Under the pieces are notes generated by a model. That model was not told where the DNA came from. It was given only the letters and a program-made list of their open reading frames with translations, and searched no databases. A DNA stretch of 64,000 bases from Gnetum montanum. Its lineage: Eukaryota > Streptophyta > Gnetopsida > Gnetales > Gnetaceae. Position numbers and translations under genes: made by a program. The stretch covers positions 223,411 through 287,410 of the forward strand of contig MNCI01008971.1 in assembly GCA_015680685.1 (NCBI GenBank), in the 5' to 3' direction. Shown in pieces: positions 1-12,662 of this stretch (position 1 is the first letter of the stretch; every line of letters begins with the position of its first letter).

Positions 1-99
1 GCTTCGCATAATGACCAAACATCATCTTCTAAGAAGAAAAGAAGTAGTAGTAATAGAATTGTTGATGAAGACAAATGGGGAATGCCAATGTAGACATGA

Positions 100-2540
100 G
101 TCACTTATGCTCATATTGATCTGTACCATCTAGACTTTACTTTCATCTTCCATTAGGACAAACAAACAAAGTGGAGAGAGATACAAGGCAACATAGTTCT
201 CCCTTCAAAATCTCCAACATTGAACATGCTACAAACTACTCTAAAGGGAATGCATTTGGACTAGATCCAAGAAGGGTATCATGTGACTCAACACATGACC
301 AAACCTTATGAACCCACAAAGGAGCAAATGAGAAGACATGCTACCATGGAGATCAAACATATACATAGTAAAGGGAAGTAGACTAACACTTCTATTGTCA
401 TAGAAGAACTTGATGCTGATCAATTCATTTTAGAACAACTTCACTAGAACCTTGAGGAGCCTTCAAAAACACCTATTATCAAACTAGAGGAACCTGTGAA
501 AGCCCAACTTCATTCTACTTTGGTAGAAACACACAAGGGGGAGGCTCTTGACTCAACATACAAGTGAGACTATAGGCCAAGTGATCCTAGTAAATCTTAT
601 AGAGAGACATACAAGATTCATGAAAGGAAAACAAACCAGCATCATTCTCCTACCACCTCATCTACCTCATCATGATCATCAAAGGACTCTAACATGAGAA
701 TACACACGTACATGGACTCTGAGAGGGAAGAAAGGTAAACTCATGGCCATCATGACAAATATTCAAGGTACTCTAATTTAGAAGATGAAGAGTATGAACA
801 AAGAAGAAAAAGAGTGGATCAAGAGAGGCATGAGCATAAAAGGGGTCACTGCTATAATAAAGCATATGAATCCAATCACAATGATGAACCCCTTATGGAA
901 ACCCAAAGCATGATCAATATTTAAGAAGTTGTCTACATACCGACCAAGCACATGAGAGATAGCCAAATCAAATGGCTAGATATGAACAATATGTCATGAT
1001 TTGAAGGTGGTTATAATGTTGATCCCCAACATCACCTTTAAGCATTTGATGATACTTGTGCCCTTCAAAACATAGAGAGTGATTGGTAGAAATTAAAGCT
1101 ATTTCCTAGAACACTTATGAAGGAAGCGAAAGATGGTCTAAGTTACTAGAACCTAAATCCATCAAACGCTGGAGTACCATGCTTAAAATCTTTAATGATA
1201 AATATTAGACCTATTCACTAGTGTTAAATCTAATAAAACAAATCTAGAACTACAAACAAGGGACTCACGAAACCCTTGATGCGATAATGAGCAGATATTA
1301 TTCATTGTTACATAGATGCCTAGGCCATGAATTTACATCAAAGGAACAGCTTAGGCACATCATAGATGGGCTAAGAAGTAAAACCATAGAGATCCTTGGT
1401 GTTTACACCTAGGGAATATTATCAGAACTAACTGCTCATCGTATTCAAAGACTTATTGATCAAGTGGCAAAAGAATAAGATGAACTCAGAAAAATAGAAT
1501 CAACGAAAAAATACAACAGGGATCCATCAATTAGAAAAAGAGATGTGCAAGTGTGTGATACCCAAGAGGAAGAAACCTTGGACTAGGCAATCTGAAAAGA
1601 GATGCTACCAATTTAAAATCTGTTGCCAATGTAGTAACATAGGTAGCAAAAATGTGGGATTTAGTTGATGAAATATGTACAATAGCATTAAAGATTATGA
1701 AGGAAATAGTAGAACAAGCCTTCAATGGAGGCAAAGACAAAACAAAGAAGAGAGAACTTAGACGTAGCTGAGGTCTCAAATACCAACTTTACAGACAATG
1801 AAGGTTATATTATGTGTCAATAGGAACAACCTAGGGAATGTTATTCGGTTATGACACATTTGTAAGAAATAGGAGCATACACACTTAACCGCAAATTTGT
1901 TCAAAAATAGATGCCAAAATGATTGCCTTATCCTCAAGGTAACTATCACCAACACCTTCAACCAACATATTATCCTAGTGGAGCTTTTTCGTAGCTGTAG
2001 GAGCAATATTATCAGTAGCCTCAATCATGGGCCATGCCACTACCACATCAATAGTATCCATATTGACAACCTAATCCTTATGAATACTATCTCCAACATC
2101 CAATCTCACCAGCAAATGCGACTGTTTAGACTCCACAGTATTATCTACTAGAACACCATCAACTAATGCCACCAAGGGCCAATTAAGATGCATACATGCA
2201 TCCAATAGTAGCTAATTTTCCAAATCCCAATCCAAATCCTTTGCCACCAATGCCACCACCAGCAATGCAAGGAGAGTTTCCGTGACAACTGTAACAAAGG
2301 AAAGCTAGAAAGGCAGTAAGTATACAAGTGGAGGATCTCACCAGCAATGCTACGAGCTAAACAAAGAAACATCCTTTCTTTAGGACAAGTCTAGAGAAGG
2401 CTAGTAGAATTGGAGCTTTATCGAGACCATCTTCTTCTGAAACAAATCTTCTCACTATTAACAAGCTTCCATCTTCATCAAATCCAAATATTCAAACCAT
2501 CATGCTTACTAAAATTTTTATAGAATGGATCAAGGCAGGG
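100..2540 (+). pseudogene. gag of element V, degraded
   Basis: Gag would be the capsid precursor of virus-like particles. The N-terminal part aligns with gag of element I (shared DFTFI, GNIVLP and NML patches near 130-240). The central gag domain is at about 980-1450, with GGYN..PQHHL, a KLKLFPRT motif, WSTMLKIFNDKY and a YYSLLHRC helix, all shared with I and IV. A proline- and tyrosine-rich tail follows at about 1900-2300. In-frame stops are frequent, often where the relatives have glutamine or tryptophan, and the frame shifts several times. The start was placed by homology to I because the reading frame is closed. It cannot make a full protein. Confidence 0.72.
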
Positions 2541-3392
2541 CCACTCCCAAAAAAGATAATTGATCTAGGAATACCTTTGATCTATTTATGAGTAGCTGGA
2601 AATTTACCATCCAAAGCTCTATTAGACTAAGGTTCCAGAGTAAACTTGATCTCCTACCAAACATATCAAGCATGGAACCTACCACCATTGGAAGAATGTA
2701 ATATCAGGTTGGAGCTTGTAGATTAGTCCATTACCACTCCTTTGGGGAAAATAGATTATCTAGTGACCACTGTCAATGGGTGGTCTTATCCAGCCAACTT
2801 TCTAGTAATTGATGTGATAGATGCTGATAAGGAATTCCAAATAATCATGGGGAGGGCATGGCTTAGCACAATTGATGCTGAGCTAAGTATGAGACATTTT
2901 TCTGTTAATATTTTTCAAGAAGACATGCATGGAGCCATACACATGCAACAAATTCCATGCATTATTACTAAAAGCAAAGGGTGCAATCATGGACTGACAC
3001 TTCAAAACATCAACACAGTCATGATTCTAGTCCACAACAACAACAATAAAAAACTAGTCTGTGCAACCAAAAGGGCAAAGGCCACCAAATGAAAAGACAC
3101 CATGTGGTCACTAATTGAGAACCAACAACTATTTAACACATGCATGGAAACATCTGAAACACTTACTAATTTCCAAACTAAGAAAATGACTCTAACTAAG
3201 GACCCTAAAATGAAATTAATAACTCATAATCATACACCAAAAGGGAAAGAGAATAAGGATTTAGAATATCATAACTCCACTACTATTAAAATCATGTGGG
3301 ATAATGATAGAAAAGTAACATCACTAAAGCTGGTAGGTGAACCGCCTATAGTGTATAACCCAAGAGATTTAGATACTTTACTTTTATTTTAG
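2541..3392 (+). pseudogene. retropepsin (protease) region of element V
   Basis: Aspartic protease that would cleave the gag polyprotein. The active-site stretch near 2615-2650 reads ALLD-stop-GSRVNLIS, a D-x-G motif with its middle codon mutated to a stop. The downstream signature IIMGRAWLSTIDA (about 2845-2885) corresponds to the ILGRPWL motif of plant retropepsins. A variable tail runs to a stop at 3390-3392 and aligns with the tails of I and IV. The coding region ends here; in an autonomous Athila element reverse transcriptase would follow, and it does not. Confidence 0.7.
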
Positions 3393-3797
3393 AGTTAATA
3401 AGTGATTTTTTCTATTTTTTGTTTCAAAATTCTTTTCATTCTTCACATTATTTAATCTTTTCTTATTATTTTATAGTTTTCCATTTCTTTAATTTTTCAT
3501 ATTCTTTTACATTTTTCATTTTTTAACATTTTTTATTTTTTATACTTTTTCACAATTTTTTACTATATTTTCCATTTTTTATACTTTGTTTTCAAATCCT
3601 TTGTAAATAATTTTAATTGTTAATAAAACACATTTAAATAAAGGCAAGATGTAGGCAACAAGGTGAAGATTTCTCTATGATATCAAGTCATAAGAGACTA
3701 ATTATTTGCACAACGAGCCCACATCATCCATCCATCCATTCCATTAATAAGAGGTTCTTACCATGGCCATAATGACATTCTTTTCCATCATACAAAC
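3393..3797 (+). other. Non-coding A/T-rich stretch after gag-pro of V
   Basis: No reading frame. The first 250 bases are long runs of T broken by short A/C blocks. From about 3640 the sequence matches the minus strand of element IV near 57700-57840, including a CATCCA repeat. It is interior sequence of V interrupted by the insertion of I. Confidence 0.6.
3793..3797. repeat. Target-site duplication of element I, left copy (CAAAC)
   Basis: CAAAC directly precedes the LTR at 3798 and recurs at 13497-13501 directly after the other LTR. This fits the 5-bp duplication made by Ty3/gypsy integrases. Confidence 0.85.
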
Positions 3798-4561
3798 TGA
3801 TGAGTGGCGAGGTACCCCTACACTCAACCATACGAATACGAGCATTTCACGTGCGATCCGGTCGAACTCCAAGGACTAAGTGCTTACGCACCTTAATGGA
3901 ACACTCAAGGTTAATCAATCGCTGTCTTCCCAAACTTACTTGTATTGTCACGGTTGTATGGTAAAGTAAGCTTGAGGTATGTGATTTTTATAACTTTTAT
4001 CTTTTTGATGTCTTATGCTAATAAGGACAAGTGAAGAGAACTAAGTGACTAACTTACATTAACTATTCACTAACTAAGTTCTAATTTTTTGTAACACCAG
4101 TTTCCATTCCCACTTTCTGTACACATCTTGAACTAGTGCAATGCCACTAGGATTACCAAATGCTAATCGTTACTAGGTTACCAAGCGCTACACACATGCT
4201 CGAAGCAGTCATACTGAGTGTACTTAACTAGGAGAGTCAAAGATTAAGAGAGAGATTAATTGAGGAAAGCATTTAAACATTCAATAATAATTAATTACTA
4301 TTTAGCTTAATCTGTATGCTACAAGGTTTATCATAAAGTTCATCTTTATTGCCATACACAAATGTGTGCTCAGGTACAAATTTCTCGAATAAAGATCCAT
4401 TCACTCTATGACTCCTATTGCAAGCACACAGGAATTATTCTAACTCCAGAATGATAAAACCGCAAGAGTTTAGCTAAGGGTCTAAGTCTAACTATCTTGA
4501 ACAAGGGAAGCTGCCTCTTATTTATAGAAGATGAGGCAAGATGCGATATTATGGCTCATCA
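3798..4561 (-). repeat. 3' LTR of element I
   Basis: 764-bp LTR with 7-bp terminal inverted repeats TGATGAG/CTCATCA. A minus-strand TATA box (TATAAATA) is at 4519-4526. It lies next to a polypurine tract on its internal side, which makes it the 3' LTR of a minus-strand element. It shows clear similarity to the LTRs at 12683, 17755, 60624 and 61577. Confidence 0.88.
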
Positions 4562-4572
4562 TACCCCCATGA
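4562..4572 (-). other. Polypurine tract of element I
   Basis: Read on the minus strand the sequence is TCATGGGGGTA directly before the LTR. The same GGGGGTA or GGGGTA abuts the 3' LTRs of V, IV and VI. It would prime plus-strand DNA synthesis. Confidence 0.75.
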
Positions 4573-6577
4573 CTAAATGAAAACTTGTCCTCGAGTTCCT
4601 TACAAAATATTGGGAAGGTATGGGATTATTGACTTGAATGACACTAATGGTGAATGGGGTGACATGTGAATGGATCAATCATTACAATACATGACAATAT
4701 TAGTGTTCATGACTACAAGAATGAACACTATACACAATTGACATCTAGCCTTATTTGGCAACTGAGAGAGAAGAGAGAGAGAAAAGAAAAGAAGAAGACG
4801 TATTGCTACCGACGCCAGGATTGCACCTTCCATTGTCTATCTATAATCGTGCCATCAGTCCTATTCCTTGCACAACTATTCTAGCACCAGTCCATCCTAA
4901 GTGTTTCCTCCATATCCAGTCCATTGCTTTATGATTGCCATCTGCACACACAACATAGTCACATATGAGCAAGGATAAGTAATCACAATGCAGTTGATAC
5001 CTTGCCTCGGTGTAAGGTCCATTGGTTGAGTTGTGATATGGCTAATACAAATTTTAGACATATAACACTGGTGACTACCCAAGGTGTAAGGGTTAGGACA
5101 AAAAATGAAAAAATTGGACCAGGACCCCCATGACTAAGTGCAATCCTCTAGTAGTGATAGAATGGAAAAATATAAGGAATAAGAAAGATTAAGAAAAAGA
5201 AACAATAGCAACGTCGATAAAATGGATGTTAGAGGTGGAAATGAATAAAATAAATATTGATTACAGCAATGTTTAAGGGAAAGAAGTTAATTGATGCACC
5301 AATTAGGAATGCCAGTGGGTCCTCCCCAAAGCAGGCTCATGCCCTTAATGCCCTGACAATCCCACATTCAAAGAGTCTGTAGGCTCTAGAAATGTCATTT
5401 GGAAGCAAGAGTTAAAGTCTTAACCACAAGATTTTACCAACAAAAACATAATGCATCAACCAAAATATAGACTACTGGTATAGTTGGCAATGAGGTGGAA
5501 AATGGATAAAGAATGATAAGGAGAAGAGAATGGAATGGAGTCCTAAGAACAAGGTGGTGTACAGCCCATTGTGTATTTATGGTTAATGTGACTTAGTAGA
5601 TCTCATTCCAAATCCAGCCTCAAACAATCCATATCCAGTGACTTTGAATTAATACACTTGGCCAATCCATCCACTTGAAGTAGAAAGTATGCTTCTGCCA
5701 AAGAGTCACCACCATTCCGAAGAACCGAGGAAGGAAAAAGTAGGAAGCGAGAAAGGGCCTTAGTTAGAGGGAACATGTTTGTTTAGTTCCATAACCAGTG
5801 CTGGTAGCCCAGATGATTATTTTGTCTAAGGGATGTGCTTTGAATTATCACTACTTTTTTCCTTTCTTTTTTTTTTGCGTGAGAACCACACCATGCAAAG
5901 ACTTATTATTTTTATTAGCTCAACTTCCCAATAATGGAGCAATGTTGGAATGGTAAGGAAAACTCAAGAAGAAAACATTCAAGCACCCAAGAGAATGGCC
6001 AGCACAAATGCATCAAATCCCCTTGAAGTCACACCCTTTTCAATCCTTGAGTTCTTCCTCAATTTGAGAAATGCCCAGTCACCAATTCGTTAATAATTTT
6101 ATGATTAAGAAAGGGGCCATACAATTCCAAGCCGAGAGAGACCATAGAAATTTATGAATGCATGGATGGTGTGGACTCATTGCCTATTATATCAAAAGAA
6201 CCATACCTTAGTATCAACATTATAGCTCAAAGGTAAAAACCAAACATTAGCAATCAATAGAATACAGTTCATACCACCACCAAGAGCATCTATTAGGTGG
6301 CGAACCTAACAACACAAAAAAAAAATAAAAAACAAACAATCACATAAAGAAAAGAAATGAACAAGTATAAACAATGTTGCAAAAAAAAAACAAAAAAAGT
6401 TAAAGAAATTTGTAAAACAAAAACTTAAAAAGGAACTGAGGGCCTCAATTGATTAGCAAAGGTGGCCATCTCCCCCATGACTGAGTTGGAAAGGGGAGAT
6501 CCGAAATAATGAGCAGGTTCATCCTTTCTCAGAGGTCTTATGTGCACTAACCCTTCTAGATTCATGAAAAGCTTGGT
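4573..6577 (-). other. Non-coding 3' interior of element I
   Basis: About 2 kb between the protease tail and the polypurine tract, with no convincing frame. The 750 bases nearest the LTR match element VI at 62539-63306, including a short minus-strand stretch with shared DW.W.KHL..W residues that might be a remnant small ORF. The 3' coiled-coil ORF that IV and V carry here is absent. A poly-A/T-rich stretch lies at 6305-6420. Confidence 0.6.
5316..5334 (-). other. Conserved purine-rich internal motif, copy in element I
   Basis: The minus strand reads CTGCTTTGGGGAGGACCCA. The same block is in V (14243-14260, + strand), IV (56960-56978) and VI (63288-63306), each after the gag-pro region. Conservation among decayed copies suggests a function such as a second plus-strand primer; that role is inferred. 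Confidence 0.6.
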
Positions 6578-7362
6578 CTATTGCACATTGACTAGTAATT
6601 TCTTATTAAATTTTTTGTCTAACTTTTTAGGAATTTCCAACTTCCCCCAATTGATGTTTTCTACGTTAAGGCTTGGAAGTTGGTGACAATCTTGCTCCAA
6701 TGCATCTATGCTTTCAATGTAAGCACTAGTTATCCCCTCAGTTAGTTCCATGCACGTTAGTGAGTTGTTCACTTGATCATCTATCAGCCACTGGGTGTCT
6801 CTTTGTCGTGTGGCTGCTGCATACAAGCACTTTTGTATATTAATGTCTTGTGCACACCTATTTCATGCAAGAAATGCTAAACTTTGCATAACCCATGATC
6901 TCTGCACGTAATTTCACCATGTGTCACTGTATGCGATGCATGGAGCTTTCTTCTTCTCAATCTTTCCAAAAGTGTTCTTCTTGGATATTTCCAAGGAAAG
7001 ATCACAGATTCCTAAGTGTGCATCTATAGTACTTAGCCATGCTCTTCCCATTATTATTGGCAAGTCCCGTTTACCATTGTTCACTTGTATCACTAGGAAA
7101 TCAGCTAGATACGACCACCCACACATAGTGGTAATAATGTCCTCCACCAGTCCCAAGGGGACAATGATGGACTGCTCAGCTAACTCTAGGCAAATATTAC
7201 TCTTCCTTAATGGAGGCAGGTTCTAGGCTTTTTACATCTCTTGTGATATTAAGTTGACTCTGTAACTTGAGTCCAGAATAGCTTTACATGGTTCATTCCC
7301 AACGACTTGGAGATAGATTAGAGGGCTTCCAGGATCAGAGAATTTCCTGGGAAGGTGGCCCA
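6578..7362 (-). pseudogene. retropepsin region of element I
   Basis: Aspartic protease domain on the minus strand following gag. The active-site stretch near 7260-7290 reads AILDSSYRVNLIS, so the expected D-S-G has become D-S-S and the enzyme would be inactive. The motif IIMGRAWLSTIDA follows near 7010-7050. A tail from about 6826 to the stop at 6578 matches the tail of V. Two stops interrupt the frame around 7225-7245. It is identified by alignment with V (2541-3392) and the general retropepsin pattern. Confidence 0.72.
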
Positions 7363-9823
7363 CCTAAATCCAATTAGTAACAGCATGTGTTAACATAACC
7401 GTATGTGTTGAACTCGGTGTTTGGCTTGAAGGGAGCTTTAAAGCCTTATTTGATGGAGGGGTGTTTAAAGATTCAACCGCTTGTGGTTGTGAGGGCTTGG
7501 TTGGACTGTTGGTTCTAAAGAAAGGTCTTCTCTTCATACAGCTATTAGAACCAGTAGTGAGTTTAGTATTTACAGCCCTTGTGGCATTTCGTTGCTGCGG
7601 TTGAGTAGGGAGTTCCCCTTGCATTGCTGGGGCACGTGGTAATGGAGCTATTGGTGTGAGAGTTGCGGATGGATTCGAAGGATGGTATGCTTGTGGGCTA
7701 TATCCCCTAGGAGAAGAAGTTCTAAAATACTCACAAGCTTGGTAGTGGTGTTGTGATGTAACATGACCAACAGAGTCATGTGGAGAGATTTGATGCTACA
7801 CGTAGTAGCCATATGGATCTGGTTGCCAGTAGGGGTATTGTTGCCTTGGTGGTGGCATCCCCCATGACTGTGGGTATTGCCACTATTGATGTTGCTCAAT
7901 AGGTTGTGGTGGATTTCCACTTGGATAATATGTTGAAGGTTGGTGGAACTGCCCTAGGTTACCTTGGGGATAAGGTAACCGTCAGGGTGCTTTCCATTTA
8001 TTAAATCATGGGTTTAGTGCATACACTCTAGACTCTTGTAGATGTGAGATTACTGGGCAACATCCCTTAGGATGGTCATATTGGCATATCTCATGTCCAC
8101 CATCATTATCTATGTCTGAATCCACAACCTCTTCTGTGATGGCCATTTTACCCTTACCCTTGTTATGTGCATTGTCTACTTCTCTCCTTTTCTTTTTGTC
8201 ATGCTCACTACCTCACTCTCTAGACTCCTCTATAATTTTAAGAACAGTTTCAAACCTACTATCCAGGGAGTCCCACATCTGGTCTACCTTTGCCAATACT
8301 TCGACTGTTAACTTTTGGAGCAGCGAAGTTTTCTTATTCACCATCTCTTCAAGTGGTGGCTCTTCTTCCTCCTCACAGAATCACACTCCCCTTTTTTGTA
8401 GGGAAGGATCTTGGTTGTACTCTTTCGCACTTTCTCTCTTCCATAGCTCACCTTCTTCTTTGGCTACTTGCTCTAGCAATCTATGGATTTGATGAGACCT
8501 AAGCTTTGATAACCTTCCTTGGGAATAAGTCCCAAGGGTCCTTCTTGTTTCATGCCTAAGTCCATCTATGAGATGGTGTAGTTGATCCCATTACGAATAA
8601 CCATGGCTAGGGCAACGATGCAATAGTGTGTAATAGTAGCTCATGGCAGCATCCAAGGGTTCATGATTTCCTTTCTTTCATCCTTGGATTTGCTTTCAGA
8701 GGTTAGACACTTGGGAGTACGTTTGGTACTTGTCATTAAACAGTTCTAACATTGTACTCCACCTCCGAATGGATTCCTATTCTAAGGACCAGTACAACTT
8801 TAGTTTTTGCCATTCGTTTTCTATGTTCTACAAGGTACATGCATCATGGAATGCTTGTAAATGATTTTGAGGATCAGCATTGTATCCCCCCTCAAACCGT
8901 GGGATGTTATTCATGTCTAACCTCTTGATCCTACTATCATTTTGATGCCTTGTGGGAACTCTTATGGCCTATGTTATGTCTAGCATGCTTCTAGTTGCGA
9001 GTAGGGGTTCTTTGTGGTCATCTCATTCATAGTGTATATGGTGTCTACATGGTTTCCTACTCTTCCTTCTTCTATGCCTTGATTCCTTAGAGTGCCCTCG
9101 TCCTTGTTCTTGACTGTCTCGTCGATGTTTTTCACTCTATTTACCTATATCCTCATGGTTGATTTCCTTATGACTGCAGCTAGATACTGAAGGAGAGTAT
9201 GAATGTGATGATGAAGGTGAAGAAGAAGGAGAACCATCGCCATGATGGTATTTTCTACCTTCTCTTCGGTGGTCTCGGCCACGATCGTGATTACGATCAG
9301 AATGTCTACCCTTATCGTGTGGTTGTGTTCCTTCTTCGAACACTTCATGTTCGTGGGTATCAGAACCAGGGTTGTGAATTGTGGAGTGTAGGTTCTGATA
9401 CACCACCTCCTAACCATCGTTAGAAGGAGGAACATCGTTTGGTGGGGAACTTGTTGAAGCAGGTTCACCACCCTCAATTTCACTCAAGACATGCAGAGCG
9501 TTATGGGACCATTTACCCTTCAAGGATGTATGATATCTCTCCTGTTGCAAGTCCATTTGACGTTGTGCTTCTGTGGGATGATAATCCCTTATGTCATGAT
9601 CACATGCAACGTATTCCACGTATAAAAGCAACATGCCTATTCGTGTGAGAGCACGAAGAAGCATGTTGGGGACTGATCAATCTGGGGGCAACACTATGTT
9701 ACCCTCCAAGTCTCTCCAACGCAATTGTTCATCTTGATGGAGAATAAAGGTAAAATCGGGTACATACTCATCATGATGAGTATATACCACACCAAACTAT
9801 TGAGTGTTGGCACATTCAGCCAT
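7363..9823 (-). pseudogene. gag of element I, degraded
   Basis: The best-preserved gag of the Athila-like family here. The start ATG at 9823-9821 begins MAECANTQ and is supported because the frame continues into residues shared with V. Serine-, histidine- and arginine-rich segments lie at 9137-9406. The core domain is at about 8400-8930, with DMNNIPRFEGGY, NEWQKLKL, WSTMLELFNDKYQTYS and a YYTLLHRC helix. A Q-Y-D-H-P-K-G-C-C-P block near 8050-8080 is conserved as Y-D-Y-S-K-G-H-C-P in IV and may be the nucleocapsid-like finger. A proline/glutamine-rich tail (7364-7920) leads to the protease. Several stops and shifts make it a pseudogene. Confidence 0.74.
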
Positions 9824-11200
9824 TTCATGGAACAGTTGGACTACAATTGGAGTAACCAGTGTTTGAGAGTTTGAAGGTAAAATATATAGCTTGAATGTTG
9901 GTTGAAAATGTTTGGGAGTTATTCTCTATTTTAAAAAAAAATGTTGTTGAGGCCTTATTAGGATATGAAAAATAAAGTATCAAGAGTCATATTATTCATA
10001 TAATTTACCGGGGCAAGCAGGAAGAAAGCGACTAATTTCTTTATGCAAGACTAAGGTTTTGAACGCGAAGACGGGAGAAAATTGCAAGATAAGTTTATTC
10101 AGAAAATAGGGGATTCCAAAGCAAATGAGTTTAACTTGAATTCAGGGCAGAAAGAAATGATCAGCAATGAACTACTTGGGCAGTCCTAATTCTATTCCGA
10201 ATTTCATTTGGCTTCATCAGGAACCTGAACAAAAGTGAAAGTAAAATCATTTGCTGTTTCTCAAAAACGCAGTAATGGGAACCGTTTTTTTTAGTCAGAA
10301 AATCATCAACAGAAATATAGTAGCCAAAGTTTCTTGCTGAACAATCTAGAAGAAAAGGGCAAAAACGTTTGCAGGGAAAAAAGAAATGTTTTGAGAAGGG
10401 CATTGTTTGATTTGAGGCGTTGCTGCTAGAACTGTTGTTTGAAATTTGGGGCTGCGGCGGCCAGAAACAGAAACAGAGAATATCAATATTATCTTCTTTC
10501 GCCTGTATTTCTGCACAATTTACGGCAACCACCAGAAAGGCACGCGTTCTCAATCCGTTCTTGCTTGCCGATTGCTAATGTTTCTGTAACAGATTTAGAT
10601 TCAAGTTGCAAAGAACAAAGGAGGAAAGCCAGGGTCGGTGTTGCGTGATAAACTCTGCAGGTGTGGCCGTGTTTAACAATCCGTGATCACAGGAGTTAGC
10701 ACCAGAATAGTTGAAAGTACGTGGCAGGTTCTACTAATTTTGTGCAAAGGTTTGGAAAGCAAAAACAAAAATATAAATCAACCGATTGTGCCCACGGTGA
10801 CGCGCGATTTTTACCAGGGAAGACCAAGGTTTTAACCACAAACTTTGCCGCTAACATTCACAAACTTTGCATCAATGTATATATAAAGTAAATATTAATC
10901 TATAACTTCACGGGAGTATCGGTGGTTTAAATACCAAAATATATGTAATCAAAACATATATACATATTATGACCATTATATGAAACCTTGATTTAGAGAC
11001 TGGCTTCCAATTATCCCAAGTTATGAAATATATTATTTAAATGCCATTGAAGATTTGCAATTTTAATTATCCTATAAAGTCCTCATTATATTAAAGTTAG
11101 CATAAAATGCTCCTCATTTTATGCATAACTTCCTAACTCCCTAACTACCTAACCTTCTCCTAACTTATCTTCTAATTGGTTAGTCTAATTACTTAAGAGA

Positions 11201-12191
11201 TATGTTAGGAAAGATATTTGAGATATTTTTGATATTTTAAACTTGACATCTCATTTGAATAAGCAAAATAAAGGGACATATATTGTATTTTAATTTTATA
11301 TTGTAAATACCAAGGCCACTTGTCAACCTCTTTTATCTCTTTGGTGGTTGCAACCACCCAAAAATTGTTGTAACTTACCTAACTTGTTGGGCAAGTAACC
11401 CCCTAACTTGTTGGGCAAGAAATTTTCTAATTGGTTGGCCAAGTGACTTGGGAGAGAAGTTAGGTGAGATATTTGTAAATTGTAACTTCCCTACCTACCT
11501 TGGAATCCTATAAATAGGCTTCAAGGGTCAAGGGGAAAGTGAGGATCAAGGAAGTCTCACATCACACTTGGAAGAAGATCAAGATTTGTAAAGAAGATTT
11601 CTTGAGAGATGGCTTGCTAGAATAAAGATTTCAGCCTCTTTGTCATGGTCCTGTGAGTTATGCATTTCANNNNNNNNNNNNNNNNNNNNNNNNNNNNNNN
11701 NNNNNNNNNNNNNNNNNNNNNNNNNNNNNNNNNNNNNNNNNNNNNNNNNNNNNNNNNNNNNNNNNNNNNNNNNNNNNNNNNNNNNNNNNNNNNNNNNNNN
11801 NNNNNNNNNNNNNNNNNNNNNNNNNNNNNNNNNNNNNNNNNNNNNNNNNNNNNNNNNNNNNNNNNNNNNNNNNNNNNNNNNNNNNNNNNNNNNNNNNNNN
11901 NNNNNNNNNNNNNNNNNNNNNNNNNNNNNNNNNNNNNNNNNNNNNNNNNNNNNNNNNNNNNNNNNNNNNNNNNNNNNNNNNNNNNNNNNNNNNNNNNNNN
12001 NNNNNNNNNNNNNNNNNNNNNNNNNNNNNNNNNNNNNNNNNNNNNNNNNTTTCTTTTCTGTCTATTTCCATTGAATCTTGCTCTATTTCTAGTTTTCTTG
12101 TGGAACTACCTCTCTCTCTGGGGAAAATTAGGAGTAGATTTGCGGAGTTGTGCTCAAATGTTTATGCAAAATTTTATTTGTTACAAGCAGG
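11201..12191 (+). repeat. Possible LTR fragment of an unrelated element
   Basis: It starts TGTTAGGA, has a TATA box (CTATAAATAGG) near 11508 and an AATAAA near 11621, the spacing expected of U3-R. A perfect 16-bp palindrome GGTGGTTGCAACCACC sits at 11343-11358 and a tandem pair of CCTAACTTGTTGGGCAAG follows. At 12192 a GGTATTATAGGG stretch weakly resembles an initiator-Met primer site as used by Ty1/copia elements. The middle is an N gap and no partner LTR was found, so this remains tentative. Confidence 0.3.
11670..12049. other. Assembly gap (380 N)
   Basis: Unknown bases. Open frames spanning it have no meaning. Confidence 1.
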
Positions 12192-12662
12192 TATTATAGG
12201 GACCGTGTAGACTAGGTAGTTGAATAAAATAGGAAACTTTCAATAACTCACAGTACTTGGCAAAGCTGGTTGAATCTCTTTAAAGTAAGTCATTTGTAGT
12301 TCACACACAACAAAATTGTCACATTTCTCACAATCGCACGCCGCAACAGCACACACACATACTCACATTAACTACTGAGTTTATTTGGAGGTATCTGGGC
12401 CTTGGTGTTGCTAGAGACCAGCAGGCACCTAAATCCTGTTTGAGGACACTCGTTGGCGGTCGCGTCCCAAACGGTCGCCAACATTGAGGAACTGGCAAAT
12501 CTTGGTTATGTGTATGATGCTGCCGACTGTCTCTTGTGTTAGTCCTAGGCAGTGAAATGCTCTTATGTGGGAAGAAGATATTTTGTCTTTTTCGGTGTGC
12601 GATTTACCATTATCTTATCTTTCCTTGATTTCCTATGTTCTACATAGCGCACAAATAACTAA

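Larger units (their letters stand above)
1..3797 (+). mobile_element. Element V, Athila-like LTR retrotransposon, left part
   Basis: This is the oldest element in the window; its 5' LTR lies upstream of base 1. The segment holds gag and a retropepsin region on the + strand, both broken by many stops. It is cut at 3797 by element I and resumes at 13497 after a CAAAC target duplication. The related element IV carries the uninterrupted junction near 57715 (minus strand), which confirms that I is an insertion. Assignment to the Athila group rests on similarity to I and IV, which have tRNA-Asp-like primer sites, and on the gag and protease style. No reverse transcriptase or integrase was found in any part of V. 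Confidence 0.8.
9824..12662 (-). other. Long leader region of element I with foreign-looking sequence
   Basis: Between the primer site and gag there are 2.8 kb, against about 105 bp in element IV. No retrotransposon coding was found. Bases 10160-10680 are more complex and GC-richer than their surroundings, with a 130-codon open frame on the minus strand of unknown meaning. Bases 11200-12190 look like an LTR of another kind (separate entry) and contain an assembly gap. The leader probably carries a captured or inserted segment; its borders were not resolved. Confidence 0.5.

Noticed and set aside
10161-10553. 130-codon minus-strand frame
   Set aside because: No recognisable domain, no homologous frame in sister elements, no splice or promoter support; kept only as part of an unexplained leader.
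11640-12210. Four long open frames across 11640-12210
   Set aside because: They consist almost wholly of N bases; no stop can be seen in unknown sequence.
12445-12485. Inverted GTTGGCG/CGCCAAC near 12450-12480
   Set aside because: Only a 7-bp stem with a 17-base loop; not distinguishable from chance.
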